This document shows positions 1 through 6,715 of a stretch of DNA of 10,870 nucleotides, in pieces. The position numbers were made by a program, and so were the translations under genes. The notes beneath the pieces are model-generated. The model ran no database searches and was not told where the DNA came from. It saw nothing but the letters and a program-made list of their open reading frames with translations. The number at the start of each line of letters is the position of its first letter. The stretch's first letter is position 1. The DNA comes from Spirochaetales bacterium (lineage in GTDB: Bacteria > Spirochaetota > Spirochaetia > SPDA01), in the NCBI GenBank assembly GCA_004525155.1, contig SPDA01000027.1, forward strand, positions 1 to 10,870. Direction: 5' to 3'.

Positions 1-920
1 AGGACAAAGCGGGCGCCTACAGGACACTGTACAGGGTGCTCATGAGGCTTGTCACCATAGCGGCGCCGGTCATACCCTTTATAACCGAGGAAATTTATTT
101 GAACCTCCGGGATGAAACCATGCCGGAATCGATACATCTCGCCGATTATCCGCTGCCGGACCCGGGGAAGCGGGACGAGGATCTGGAACAGCGGATGAAG
201 ATTACCCGGCAGGCCGTCAGCATGGGCCGCGCGCTCCGGGTGGTGCACAACCTGAAAATCAGGCAGCCCCTCAACGCCATGCACCTGGTAACGAAGAATG
301 AAAACGAGATTCAGGTGCTTAAGGAGATGTCGGACATCATCAAGGAAGAGCTCAATGTGAAAAACATACTTTTCCGCGAAAACGAAGAGGACCTCGTGGA
401 GTATTCGGCAAAAGCCAATTACAAGGTGCTCGGCAAGCAGCTTGGAAAACACATGAAGGAGGCTGCAGCCCTCATTGAAAATTTCAGCCAGGAGCAGGTC
501 CGCTCCATTCTTAAGGGGACTCCCCACATTCTCGTGCTGAACGGGATACAATGCGAACTGACGGAGGAGTCCCTTGCCGTTCAGCGCGCCGAGAAGGAAA
601 ACCTCAAGGTGCTTAACGAAGGTTCCCTGACCATAGCCCTCGATCCGGAGATCACAGAAGAGCTCAAGGCGGAAGGCATGGTGCGGGACATGGTGCGTTC
701 CATACAAAACCTGAGAAAGGAATCCGGTCTGGATGTGGCGGACAGGATTACCCTGTCGCTTTACGGAAGCGAAGGCATGAAAAAAGCTGTGGATACCTTT
801 AAGGATTATCTGCTTGCCGAAACTCTCGCCCATTCCTTCACCTGGGAAAAGCAGGAAGGGACGGCGGCCATGGAATGCGGAGATGAAACCTGTTTCGTCT
901 CCCTTGCGAAACAGGAATAG
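1..920 (+). CDS. ileS: Isoleucyl-tRNA synthetase, C-terminal part (5' end outside window)
   Basis: This is the 3' end of the class I synthetase that charges tRNA-Ile in the cytoplasm. The reading frame is open from the window edge (first whole codon at position 3), and 305 residues are visible before the TAG stop. The start of the visible part has the anticodon-binding domain signature IAAPVIPFITEEIY, followed by the LKIRQPL segment typical of IleS. The last third carries the conserved block ending RSIQNLRKESGLDVADRI, which marks the long, eukaryote-like (type 2) bacterial IleS. No C-terminal CxxC zinc finger of the E. coli type is present, which fits that subtype. The catalytic HIGH and KMSKS motifs lie upstream of the window. 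A lipoprotein gene starts 3 bp after the stop, so the two are probably co-transcribed. Assignment to IleS is firm; the subtype is inferred from the C-terminal blocks. Confidence 0.95.
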   Translation, partial: DKAGAYRTLYRVLMRLVTIAAPVIPFITEEIYLNLRDETMPESIHLADYPLPDPGKRDEDLEQRMKITRQAVSMGRALRVVHNLKIRQPLNAMHLVTKNENEIQVLKEMSDIIKEELNVKNILFRENEEDLVEYSAKANYKVLGKQLGKHMKEAAALIENFSQEQVRSILKGTPHILVLNGIQCELTEESLAVQRAEKENLKVLNEGSLTIALDPEITEELKAEGMVRDMVRSIQNLRKESGLDVADRITLSLYGSEGMKKAVDTFKDYLLAETLAHSFTWEKQEGTAAMECGDETCFVSLAKQE

Positions 921-923
921 AAT

Positions 924-1829
924 ATGAAAATGTCACGGGCTCTATCAGTTCTGCCCTTCATTGCCCTGCTGGCGGGATGCGCCGGCGTATCGTTTGAACC
1001 TCCTGCGGTCAAATGGCTCAGCCTCCTCCCCTCGGATTCCGGCATCATCATCAAGGCGAGAGTCCGGGCTGTCGAACCGGTGCTCGGTTCCCTTTTCCAG
1101 GCATTTTCCTTAAGCGACAAGGATGCCGGAGAAATAATCCGCAGGACGAGGGACATCTATCTCGGCATCATCGAGAGTGAAGAGGCCATGCCGGATTTTT
1201 CCATCATCCTCGTGGGGGACTTTCCCCAGGCCGCTGCTGCCCTCTTCACGCCGGCCAAGGGCTGGAAGAAAAACCGGTCCTACTGGACCCATGACGAAAC
1301 AGGCATCCAGATTGCCCTGCCCGAAGCCGCGGGACGTACTTCTCCCCATGCAAGAGCCCTCTTCGTTTCCCGGGGGCACATTGAAGAGATGCTCAAGGCC
1401 TTCGGCTCCCCCGGAACTGCGGAGCGCGCCGGCCTGCCGACGGAGGCGGAAAAGGAATTCGATGTTTCCGATCTGGTTGTCTACATGCCGCATCCGGGGA
1501 AGAGCGGCATCGCCGGAAGCGGCGTCAATCTGAATCAGTTCCCCATAAAGAACATCTGGTTTACCCTTGAGCGGACCGTGGAAGGTGGAACGGACAGGTA
1601 CCTGGTATCCGGCGTGTTCACTCTCGATACTGCGGACCGCGCCGGGAAATTCATTTCCCTTCTCAAACTGCTTCTCCTAGGGATCATTAAAAAGGAGAAC
1701 CTTGACGCCATCGATTCTCTGAAAAACGATACTTTCATCAGGGCGGAAGACGAATATGTGCGGCTTTCCGGGCTCAGGCTGGAAGTTTCCGATCTGGCTA
1801 AACTGATGACTGCCGTAACGGCGCCTTAG
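924..1829 (+). CDS. Putative lipoprotein of unknown function
   Basis: The product is 301 residues. It opens with a short basic start (MKMSR), a hydrophobic stretch and the lipobox LLAGC with Cys19 as the predicted lipidated residue, so it is probably exported and membrane-anchored by signal peptidase II. The residue after Cys19 is Ala, so there is no Asp(+2) inner-membrane retention signal by the E. coli rule. I do not recognise the mature domain. It begins with a 'LLPSDSGIIIKARV' strand-like segment and has alternating strands and helices that loosely recall periplasmic proteins of the DUF3352 type, but this is only an impression. The ATG at 924 is preferred over the in-frame ATG at 930 because AGGA at 913-916 sits 7 bp upstream. 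It lies 3 bp after ileS and 16 bp before hisH, inside a presumed operon. Nothing in the sequence ties it functionally to either neighbour. Confidence 0.85.
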   Translation: MKMSRALSVLPFIALLAGCAGVSFEPPAVKWLSLLPSDSGIIIKARVRAVEPVLGSLFQAFSLSDKDAGEIIRRTRDIYLGIIESEEAMPDFSIILVGDFPQAAAALFTPAKGWKKNRSYWTHDETGIQIALPEAAGRTSPHARALFVSRGHIEEMLKAFGSPGTAERAGLPTEAEKEFDVSDLVVYMPHPGKSGIAGSGVNLNQFPIKNIWFTLERTVEGGTDRYLVSGVFTLDTADRAGKFISLLKLLLLGIIKKENLDAIDSLKNDTFIRAEDEYVRLSGLRLEVSDLAKLMTAVTAP

Positions 1830-1845
1830 GCCGGGATTTTCCGTT

Positions 1846-2451
1846 ATGATTGTGGGAATTGTAGATTACGAAGCGGGCAATATACGGAGCGTGGAAAGGG
1901 CGCTCGGTTTTCTGGGAGTTTCCTGCGTCCGCTCAAACCGGGGAGAAGATCTCAGGACCGCGGACAAGCTCATCTTTCCAGGGGTCGGCGAGGCCTTTTC
2001 CGCCATGGAGGCCCTTACCCGCTGCGGGCTGGATTCGTTTCTCAAGGATTACGCGGCTTCCGGACGGGACCTTCTGGGTATCTGCCTCGGCAGCCAGATA
2101 ATCCTCGATTCTTCGGAAGAACGGAACACCGCCTGTCTGGGGATAATTCCGGGAAAGGCCCTCAGGTTCATGCCCCGGCCGGGATTGAAGATACCCCACA
2201 TGGGCTGGAACCAGGTACACGTTTCCGGCAGCCATCCTCTTTTTAAGGGGATACCGGAGGATTCCTCCTTTTATTTTGTACACTCCTATTATCCTGTACC
2301 CGCTTCTGACGACCTTGCAGTGGGCACAACCGAATACGGTATCCCTTTCGCATCCGCTTTCGGGAGGGACAATGTCTATGCCTGCCAGTTTCACCCGGAA
2401 AAATCGGGACCCCGCGGGCTTCAGCTTCTGCGGAATTTTCTGGAAATGTAA
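1846..2451 (+). CDS. hisH: Imidazole glycerol phosphate synthase, glutaminase subunit HisH
   Basis: HisH hydrolyses glutamine and passes ammonia to HisF for synthesis of imidazole glycerol phosphate and AICAR in the histidine pathway (cytoplasm). The 201-residue product is a full-length class I glutamine amidotransferase. The nucleophile is Cys80 in LLGICLGSQ, and the other triad members are His183 and Glu185 in CQFHPEKSG. The HisH-typical PHMGWN segment (residues 117-122) and the N-terminal [11 protein letters not shown] are present. The start ATG at 1846 gives the usual N-terminus; a weak GGGA (1833-1836) lies 9 bp upstream. hisF follows after 13 bp, and the two proteins form an obligate heterodimer. 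No other his biosynthesis genes are in the window. Confidence 0.96.
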   Translation: MIVGIVDYEAGNIRSVERALGFLGVSCVRSNRGEDLRTADKLIFPGVGEAFSAMEALTRCGLDSFLKDYAASGRDLLGICLGSQIILDSSEERNTACLGIIPGKALRFMPRPGLKIPHMGWNQVHVSGSHPLFKGIPEDSSFYFVHSYYPVPASDDLAVGTTEYGIPFASAFGRDNVYACQFHPEKSGPRGLQLLRNFLEM

Positions 2452-2464
2452 AAGGACAGAACAC

Positions 2465-3229
2465 ATGCTGCTTAAAAGAATCATCGTGTGTCTCGATGTG
2501 CGGGACGGGCGGACAACCAAGGGTGTCAAATTCAGGGAAAATGTGGATATCGGGGATCCGGTGGCCATGGCCAGGCATTACTACGACCAGGGCGTGGACG
2601 AACTGGTTTTTTACGATATCACCGCCTCCGCGGAAAAAAGAAATATCATGATTGACGTTGTTTCCCGGGTGGCTGAGCAGATTTTCATTCCCTTTTCCGT
2701 AGGGGGCGGCATAGGCACCGTGGAACAGATGAGGCAGGTGCTTTCCGCAGGGGCGGAAAAAATAAGCGTGAATTCCCAGGCGGTAAATAATCCGGGCATA
2801 ATCGAGGAGGGCGCATCCCTGTTCGGGAGTCAGTGTATCGTCCTCGGTATGGACGTTTATAAGACCGCCGCCATGCCTTCCGGATACGGGGTCATGATAA
2901 ACGGGGGAAGAACGCCGACGGATCTCGATGCCCTTGCCTGGGCAAAACAGGCGGAAAAGCTGGGGGCAGGGGAAATCGTTCTCAATTCCATAGACGCCGA
3001 CGGCACAAGGGAAGGCTACGACATCACGGTGACCAGGATGATATCCCTCGGGACAGGCATACCTGTTGTGGCGTCCGGCGGCGCGGGAAAAACAGAGCAT
3101 CTTGCCGAGGTGCTCAAGGAAGGCAGGGCGGATGCCGCCCTCATTGCCTCCATGGTCCACATGCAGGGTTTTACCATACCCGGCATTAAACAGACCCTGA
3201 GGGAAATGAAGGTGCCGGTCAGGCTGTAA
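2465..3229 (+). CDS. hisF: Imidazole glycerol phosphate synthase, cyclase subunit HisF
   Basis: HisF is the TIM-barrel cyclase that converts PRFAR plus ammonia from HisH into imidazole glycerol phosphate and AICAR. The start at 2465 gives 254 residues, the usual family length, and places the catalytic residues at the Thermotoga numbering: Asp11 in CLDVRDG and Asp130 in LGMDVY, with Arg5, Lys19 and gate residue Lys99 also in place. The phosphate-binding loops VGGGI (79-83) and ASGGAG (203-208) are intact. AGGA at 2453-2456 lies 8 bp before the ATG. An in-frame open stretch reaches back to 2276 but only through hisH in another frame, so it is not used. The segment [17 protein letters not shown] differs from the commoner RVVKGVNF form but keeps all catalytic positions, so this is probably a working enzyme. 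Confidence 0.96.
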   Translation: MLLKRIIVCLDVRDGRTTKGVKFRENVDIGDPVAMARHYYDQGVDELVFYDITASAEKRNIMIDVVSRVAEQIFIPFSVGGGIGTVEQMRQVLSAGAEKISVNSQAVNNPGIIEEGASLFGSQCIVLGMDVYKTAAMPSGYGVMINGGRTPTDLDALAWAKQAEKLGAGEIVLNSIDADGTREGYDITVTRMISLGTGIPVVASGGAGKTEHLAEVLKEGRADAALIASMVHMQGFTIPGIKQTLREMKVPVRL

Positions 3230-3280
3230 AGCAGTTGCCGAACACTCTGCCTGCTGTTATATTGAAACTACACTAATGTG

Positions 3281-3286
3281 TATAAT
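3281..3286 (+). promoter_or_regulatory. Possible -10 element (TATAAT) upstream of fmdB-type gene
   Basis: A perfect TATAAT lies in the hisF-fmdB spacer. The only -35-like hexamer nearby, TTGAAA at 3262-3267, is 13 bp away, which is too close. Transcription from this box would begin near 3293, inside the Shine-Dalgarno of the gene, so it may be chance in an AT-rich stretch. Confidence 0.25.
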
Positions 3287-3304
3287 TTTCTGGAGGAAGT
3301 AAGA

Positions 3305-3622
3305 ATGCCTACGTATGATTATGAATGCCGCGAATGTTCCTACCGTTTCGAGGCAGTACAGTCATTTCAGGATAAACCCCTGAAAAAATGCCCCCAGTGC
3401 GGCAGAATGAAATTAGCAAGGCTTATCAGCGCCGGAGTCGGGATTATTTTCAAGGGCAGCGGGTTCTATGTGACCGACAACCGCGCCAAATCCCCAACCA
3501 ACTCCTCCGCCCCCGTTAAAAGTGAAAAACAGGAAAGTTCCTCGAGTACAGCATCCAAATCGGAATCATCCTCCTCCAGCAGTGATACCAAAGCGGCCCC
3601 TTCCAAGAAGGAATCTGCCTGA
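3305..3622 (+). CDS. FmdB-family zinc-ribbon protein with serine-rich tail
   Basis: The 105-residue product starts MPTYDYECREC, the standard N-terminus of the FmdB/CxxC_CXXC_SSSS regulatory-protein family. It has a four-cysteine zinc ribbon: Cys8-x2-Cys11 and Cys29-x2-Cys32. The conserved GSGFYVTDN segment ends the folded part at about residue 60. The last 40 or so residues are low-complexity, rich in Ser, Lys and Glu, and probably disordered. Such tails are common in this family and vary between species. The function is not established beyond a possible nucleic-acid or regulatory role. The start at 3305 is set by the strong GGAGG at 3292-3296, 8 bp upstream; an open extension back to 3278 lacks this support. 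The gene follows hisF after a 75-bp gap and converges on the thiI operon. Confidence 0.9.
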   Translation: MPTYDYECRECSYRFEAVQSFQDKPLKKCPQCGRMKLARLISAGVGIIFKGSGFYVTDNRAKSPTNSSAPVKSEKQESSSSTASKSESSSSSSDTKAAPSKKESA

Positions 3623-3664
3623 GGACCCGGTCGTTTTTAAAAAAGTACACCGCCTGCAGTCCTT

Positions 3665-3958
3665 TTATTTTTGCTGCGGGAACCTGCCGGGTCGGAGGAC
3701 TTTATGAACAGGCCCTCCGTAGGTCGCGGAAATTATAACCAGAGTGTTTTCCTCTCCGGTTAGCGCCAGGATTTCATTTTCGAATTTTTTTCTTTTCATG
3801 GTGGTTTCGATACGGTGCAGACCGGGGGTAATCTCAACGACCCTGCCTTTTACTTCCGTTTTAAGCCATTCGGTCAATGTCCCGTTTGGCGGGTCCGTAT
3901 AGAGGTACCAGGCGTTATCAATTTTACCCGTTCCAAGCCAATCTCCGAATTCAAGCAT
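3665..3958 (-). CDS. Small protein of unknown function downstream of thiI
   Basis: I do not recognise this 97-residue protein. It has no signal peptide, membrane span, cysteine pair or familiar motif. It begins MLEFGDWLGTGK, is fairly polar, has a basic patch MKRKKFENE in the middle, and ends in VLRPGRFPQQK. The chosen ATG (3958) is 4 bp after the thiI stop, which suggests translational coupling; a G-rich GGGGTAAG spans the junction. An alternative TTG start at 4015 would add 19 residues (MKSLWKGLKK...) read inside thiI in another frame and is less likely. The gene is the last of the cysteine desulfurase-thiI operon, so a role near tRNA thiolation is possible but only by association. That it is a real gene is likely but not certain. 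Confidence 0.65.
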   Translation of the reverse strand: MLEFGDWLGTGKIDNAWYLYTDPPNGTLTEWLKTEVKGRVVEITPGLHRIETTMKRKKFENEILALTGEENTLVIISATYGGPVHKVLRPGRFPQQK

Positions 3959-3962
3959 AAAC

Positions 3963-5135
3963 TTACCCCGCAGACGTGAAATATACTTTTTCAGTCCCTT
4001 CCAGAGACTTTTCAATGAGTTCTTCTATATCCAGATTTTCAAAGGCCCTGCGCATCCGGCTGTAGCCAGGCCTGATGAGGGGATGAAGGGGGGCAAAAAG
4101 GGTACAGCAGTCCTCGTAGGGCAGAATGGATGTTTCATACGTGCCTAAGTCTCTTGCCATCGTTATTATGGTCTGCTTGTCCATACCGATGAGCGGACGG
4201 AGCACGGGGAGCGAGGACAGGCTTCCGGTAAAATGAATGCTTTCCACTGTCTGGCTTGCCACCTGGCTTAAGGATTCGCCGGTGACGAGGCATCCCGCGT
4301 TCCGCCGTACCGCCAGTTTTTCGGCGCAGAGCATCATGCAGGCCCGGAGCAGCAGGGTTAGCTCCTCGTTTAGGGATTTTTCCTTTATCCGCAGATGGAT
4401 GTCCGTGAAGGAAACTACGTGGAGCACCGTGCCCTGCAGAAACGGCGCCAGGGAACGCGTCAGGGTTTCAACTTTTTCCCTTGCCTCCCGGGAGGTGAAG
4501 GGGTAGGCATGGTAATATACAGCCTCGAGACGGAGACCCCTGCCTGCCATGAGGTACCCGGCCACCGGCGAGTCTATTCCGCCGGAAAGCAGGAGAAGCC
4601 CCTTGCCTGCCGACCCGACAGGCAGGCCGCCGCTTCCTTTGACTCCGGTTCCGTAGACCAGAACCTGGTCCCGTATTTCGATATACACCGTCCAGGCGGG
4701 TGTGTGAAGATTGACTTTCGTACCCGGACAATTCTGGCGGATATAATCGCCCGCCAGGCAGGCCAGATCGTAGGAATGCAGGGGAAAGCTCTTGTCCGAC
4801 CGCCGCGCCTCAATCTTGAATTCGCCGGAGCCGGACTGCCGCATCATGTCAGCGGCAACTGCCGCGGCCGTATCAAGAATGGCCTCCGCATCCTTCGGCG
4901 GCGTGAGCACCGGGGAGAAGTAAACGATGCCGAAGGTCGTGGACAGGACCTTCCGTAACACTTCCGCCGGAGCGTCCGGTGAGCTCAGGATATACCGTCC
5001 CTCCCTGCCGGAAACGCGCACCTTGTATGCCGAAAGCCTGGCCTTGAGGTTGCTGAACAGTTTCTGTTCGAAGTACCGTCTGTTTCCCTGTTTCAGGATG
5101 AGTTCGCCGACTTTAATGACATAGGTTTCAGGCAT
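3963..5135 (-). CDS. thiI: tRNA 4-thiouridine synthase ThiI (no rhodanese domain)
   Basis: ThiI adenylates U8 of tRNA and replaces its oxygen with sulfur to give 4-thiouridine; in some bacteria it also feeds thiamine thiazole synthesis. The 390-residue product has the N-terminal ferredoxin-like and THUMP region (about 1-165) and a PP-loop ATP pyrophosphatase domain with SGGIDSP at 184-190 and TGESLSQVASQT at 285-296. It ends after the PP-loop domain, so it lacks the C-terminal rhodanese domain with the sulfur-carrying Cys456 of E. coli ThiI (482 residues). The YEDCCTLFAP segment has Cys343-Cys344, in the region of the second catalytic cysteine. The short form is known from Bacillus, where NifZ, a NifS-like desulfurase, donates sulfur directly. 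Here such a desulfurase gene lies 25 bp upstream. The start is ATG at 5135; its ribosome site is weak (AAGG about 11 bp upstream). Confidence 0.95.
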   Translation of the reverse strand: MPETYVIKVGELILKQGNRRYFEQKLFSNLKARLSAYKVRVSGREGRYILSSPDAPAEVLRKVLSTTFGIVYFSPVLTPPKDAEAILDTAAAVAADMMRQSGSGEFKIEARRSDKSFPLHSYDLACLAGDYIRQNCPGTKVNLHTPAWTVYIEIRDQVLVYGTGVKGSGGLPVGSAGKGLLLLSGGIDSPVAGYLMAGRGLRLEAVYYHAYPFTSREAREKVETLTRSLAPFLQGTVLHVVSFTDIHLRIKEKSLNEELTLLLRACMMLCAEKLAVRRNAGCLVTGESLSQVASQTVESIHFTGSLSSLPVLRPLIGMDKQTIITMARDLGTYETSILPYEDCCTLFAPLHPLIRPGYSRMRRAFENLDIEELIEKSLEGTEKVYFTSAG

Positions 5136-5160
5136 AGGAAGCTAGACCTTATACTGCCGT

Positions 5161-6333
5161 TCAATTTCGCGCAATACGGAGCAGGCCGGGCACGGTTTTA
5201 TGAAGGGCCTTCATCAGTCCCTCAATATCCTCCATGCTTGTAGCTGGTCCGAAAGAAGCACGGAGTGCGGAAGCGGCCAGGCTTTTCGGCAGCATCATTG
5301 CCTCCATGACGCGGGTGTGTCCTTTTTTTCTCGTGGAACAGGCTGATCCGGTTGATACGGCGACACCTTCGTCGCTGAGGCACCGCACCAGGACTTCTCC
5401 CGGAAGCGGGGGGAAAAACACGGTAACAATGTAAGGCGAGTAATTCTCTTCCGAGAAACCGGGAAACGGCCTGCATTCCGGAAAATCCGCCAGTTTTTCC
5501 CTGAGATGCCTGGACAATGAGGAGGCATGGGCCGCTCTTTCCCCGAGGGATTCCAGGGCGGCGCGGGCTGAGTGATAAAAAGCGGCAGAACCGGCAAGGT
5601 TCTCCGTACCGGGCCTCATGCCCTGCTCCTGATCGCCGCCCCTGTAGAGCGCGGGCAGCGGATGCGCCGTGTAGAGGATTCCCGCGCCTCTGGATGCTCC
5701 GATTTTGTGACCGCTGACGGCTGCCGAATCAATATGCCACTTGACCGGGAAAAACGGAATTTTACCGAAGGACTGCACGGCATCCACATGGAAGTGAATT
5801 TTATTCCCATAACGGGACGATATCCCGCGCAGGCCCTCCGCGATTTCCGCTACGGGCTGGATGGACCCTGTTTCGTTGTTGACGTGCATCACCGAGGCGA
5901 GAACGGTGGTCTCATCCGCATGGGCAAGAAATTTGTCAGCGCTTATGACGCCGTTTGGTTCGGTGTTCACCAGCCGCACGTCATAGCCTAGGCTGCGGAG
6001 CAGGGATGCCGGACCGTAGACGGCGGCATGTTCGATACCTGAAAGTACAATGGAATTTCTGCGTCTGGCAGAAGGGGCCCGGGAAAGAAGGGAGGTAAAA
6101 ACTATGTTGTTCGATTCGGTGCCTGAGGAGGTGAAAACGATCGACTCCGGTCCGCAGTCCAGCAGGCCGGCGAAAGATGATCTCAGTTCCGAAAGAAACC
6201 CGGCCGAATCCCTGCCGGGGCCGTGAGCGGAGGAGGGGTTAGCCGGATATGTTACGGCGGTTTCGGTAAAGATTTTAAGAGATTCCGGGTCCGGCATTGC
6301 GGTTGCCGCCCAGTCCAGATAGATAAAATGCAT
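5161..6333 (-). CDS. Cysteine desulfurase (NifS/IscS family), probable ThiI partner
   Basis: This PLP enzyme converts cysteine to alanine and holds the sulfur as a persulfide for transfer to acceptors. The 390-residue product opens with YLDWAAT and shows the class V aminotransferase features: SSGTESNN (69-76), His102 in GIEHAAV, HVNNETG (150-156), Asp184 in HVDAVQS, the PLP lysine Lys210 in SGHKIGASRGAG, RPGTEN (240-245), and the active-site Cys332 in STGSACSTRKKGH. The start at 6333 is fixed by a TGA two codons upstream and by the conserved N-terminus; there is no good Shine-Dalgarno. It is first in an operon with thiI and an unknown small gene and is divergent from an ArsR regulator. The missing rhodanese domain in ThiI and the gene pairing point to a NifZ-like dedicated donor, but a general IscS role (Fe-S clusters) cannot be excluded, since no iscU or similar is in view. 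Confidence 0.93.
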   Translation of the reverse strand: MHFIYLDWAATAMPDPESLKIFTETAVTYPANPSSAHGPGRDSAGFLSELRSSFAGLLDCGPESIVFTSSGTESNNIVFTSLLSRAPSARRRNSIVLSGIEHAAVYGPASLLRSLGYDVRLVNTEPNGVISADKFLAHADETTVLASVMHVNNETGSIQPVAEIAEGLRGISSRYGNKIHFHVDAVQSFGKIPFFPVKWHIDSAAVSGHKIGASRGAGILYTAHPLPALYRGGDQEQGMRPGTENLAGSAAFYHSARAALESLGERAAHASSLSRHLREKLADFPECRPFPGFSEENYSPYIVTVFFPPLPGEVLVRCLSDEGVAVSTGSACSTRKKGHTRVMEAMMLPKSLAASALRASFGPATSMEDIEGLMKALHKTVPGLLRIARN

Positions 6334-6353
6334 GCATCATCATATCCAATAAC

Positions 6354-6373
6354 TATATATAAATCTATATATA
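6354..6373. promoter_or_regulatory. Candidate ArsR operator: two TATATATA blocks, 4 bp apart
   Basis: In the 85-bp spacer between the divergent desulfurase and arsR genes, TATATATA occurs at 6354-6361 and 6366-6373, separated by AATC. Because each block is self-complementary, the pair is both a direct and an inverted repeat with a 12-bp period. AT-rich dyads overlapping the core promoter are typical ArsR-family operators. The link to the ArsR protein next door is inferred from position only. Confidence 0.5.
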
Positions 6374-6395
6374 ATAGCTTGAATAAATATAACAA
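6368..6395 (-). promoter_or_regulatory. Likely promoter of the cysteine desulfurase-thiI operon
   Basis: On the - strand, TTGTTA (6395-6390) and TATATA (6373-6368) are separated by 16 bp. Transcription would begin near 6361, leaving a leader of about 28 bases before the desulfurase ATG at 6333. The -10 coincides with one TATATATA block, so a repressor bound there would block both divergent promoters. Confidence 0.4.
6370..6375 (+). promoter_or_regulatory. Likely -10 box for arsR-aroB
   Basis: A perfect TATAAT on the + strand would start transcription near 6382, about 37 bp before the arsR ATG. There is no clear -35 hexamer 16-18 bp upstream. An alternative pair, TTGAAT (6379-6384) and TAGTAT (6402-6407) with a 17-bp spacer, would start near 6414 and give an almost leaderless message. 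That might fit the absence of a Shine-Dalgarno before arsR. Confidence 0.4.
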
Positions 6396-6418
6396 AATGA
6401 TTAGTATTGACTCTTCTT

Positions 6419-6715
6419 ATGGACGAAAAAATCTGTTGCCCCGATGAATTGGTCGAGGCCTATGCCGAAAAATTAAAGGTTTGCGGTCATCCCATACGGC
6501 TAAAAATATTGTGCCTTATCGAGAAGGGAGACGCATGTGTCACGGATCTCTGGCAGTGTCTTAACCAGCCCCAGCCGGTCATCTCGCAGCACCTTGCCGT
6601 GCTCAAGGAGAAAGGCATCGTCAGTTCGGAAATTCAGGGAAATAAACGGCTCTATTCGATAACTGATTTCTTCGTCCGCAGGATCCTCCAGTCGATAGAT
6701 CGTGAAAACACTTGA
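6419..6715 (+). CDS. ArsR-family winged-helix repressor, cysteine-rich
   Basis: The product is a 98-residue ArsR/SmtB-type regulator: GHPIRLKILCLIEKG (23-37), a helix-turn-helix with the recognition segment QPVISQHLAVLKEKG (52-66), and a wing ending GNKRLYSI (74-81). It has six cysteines (6, 7, 22, 32, 40, 47). Cys40-Val-Thr-Asp resembles the ArsR alpha-3 metal site ELCVCDL but lacks its second cysteine. Cys32 in the ILCLI stretch matches the position of a persulfide-sensing cysteine in SqrR/BigR proteins, as I recall them, but the C-terminal partner cysteine is missing. The inducer, whether thiophilic metal or sulfur species, is therefore open. ATG 6419 is chosen; a TTG at 6407 is possible, and neither has a Shine-Dalgarno. 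It overlaps aroB by 14 bp and is divergent from the sulfur operon. Confidence 0.88.
   Translation: MDEKICCPDELVEAYAEKLKVCGHPIRLKILCLIEKGDACVTDLWQCLNQPQPVISQHLAVLKEKGIVSSEIQGNKRLYSITDFFVRRILQSIDRENT

Larger units (their letters stand above)
6353..6376 (+). repeat. Tandem 12-bp direct repeat in divergent promoter region
   Basis: CTATATATAAAT (6353-6364) is followed at once by CTATATATAATA (6365-6376). The first ten bases are identical. It lies in the most AT-rich stretch of the window and contains the likely -10 boxes for both directions. Confidence 0.8.

Noticed and set aside
2276..2464. N-terminal extension of hisF
   Set aside because: It would run through hisH in another frame; the ATG at 2465 has a good ribosome site and gives the standard HisF N-terminus.
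2243..3160. 305-codon open frame on the - strand
   Set aside because: It is antisense to hisH and hisF and is rich in His, Gly and Pro as expected of a shadow frame; no motif.
3230..3255. AGCAG / CTGCT hairpin after hisF as a terminator
   Set aside because: A 5-bp stem with a 16-base loop and no T-run is not convincing.
3541..3600. Serine-codon-rich repeat in the fmdB-type gene as a frameshift or repeat element
   Set aside because: The frame stays open to the stop and Ser-rich tails are usual in this family.
3624..3693. Inverted repeat GACCCGG / CCGGGTC between the convergent operons
   Set aside because: The arms are only 7 bp with about 56 bp between them and no T-run follows; too weak to call a terminator.
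3959..4015. Upstream TTG start for the small gene after thiI
   Set aside because: It would overlap thiI by 53 bp and uses a rarer start; the ATG at 3958 sits 4 bp after the thiI stop.
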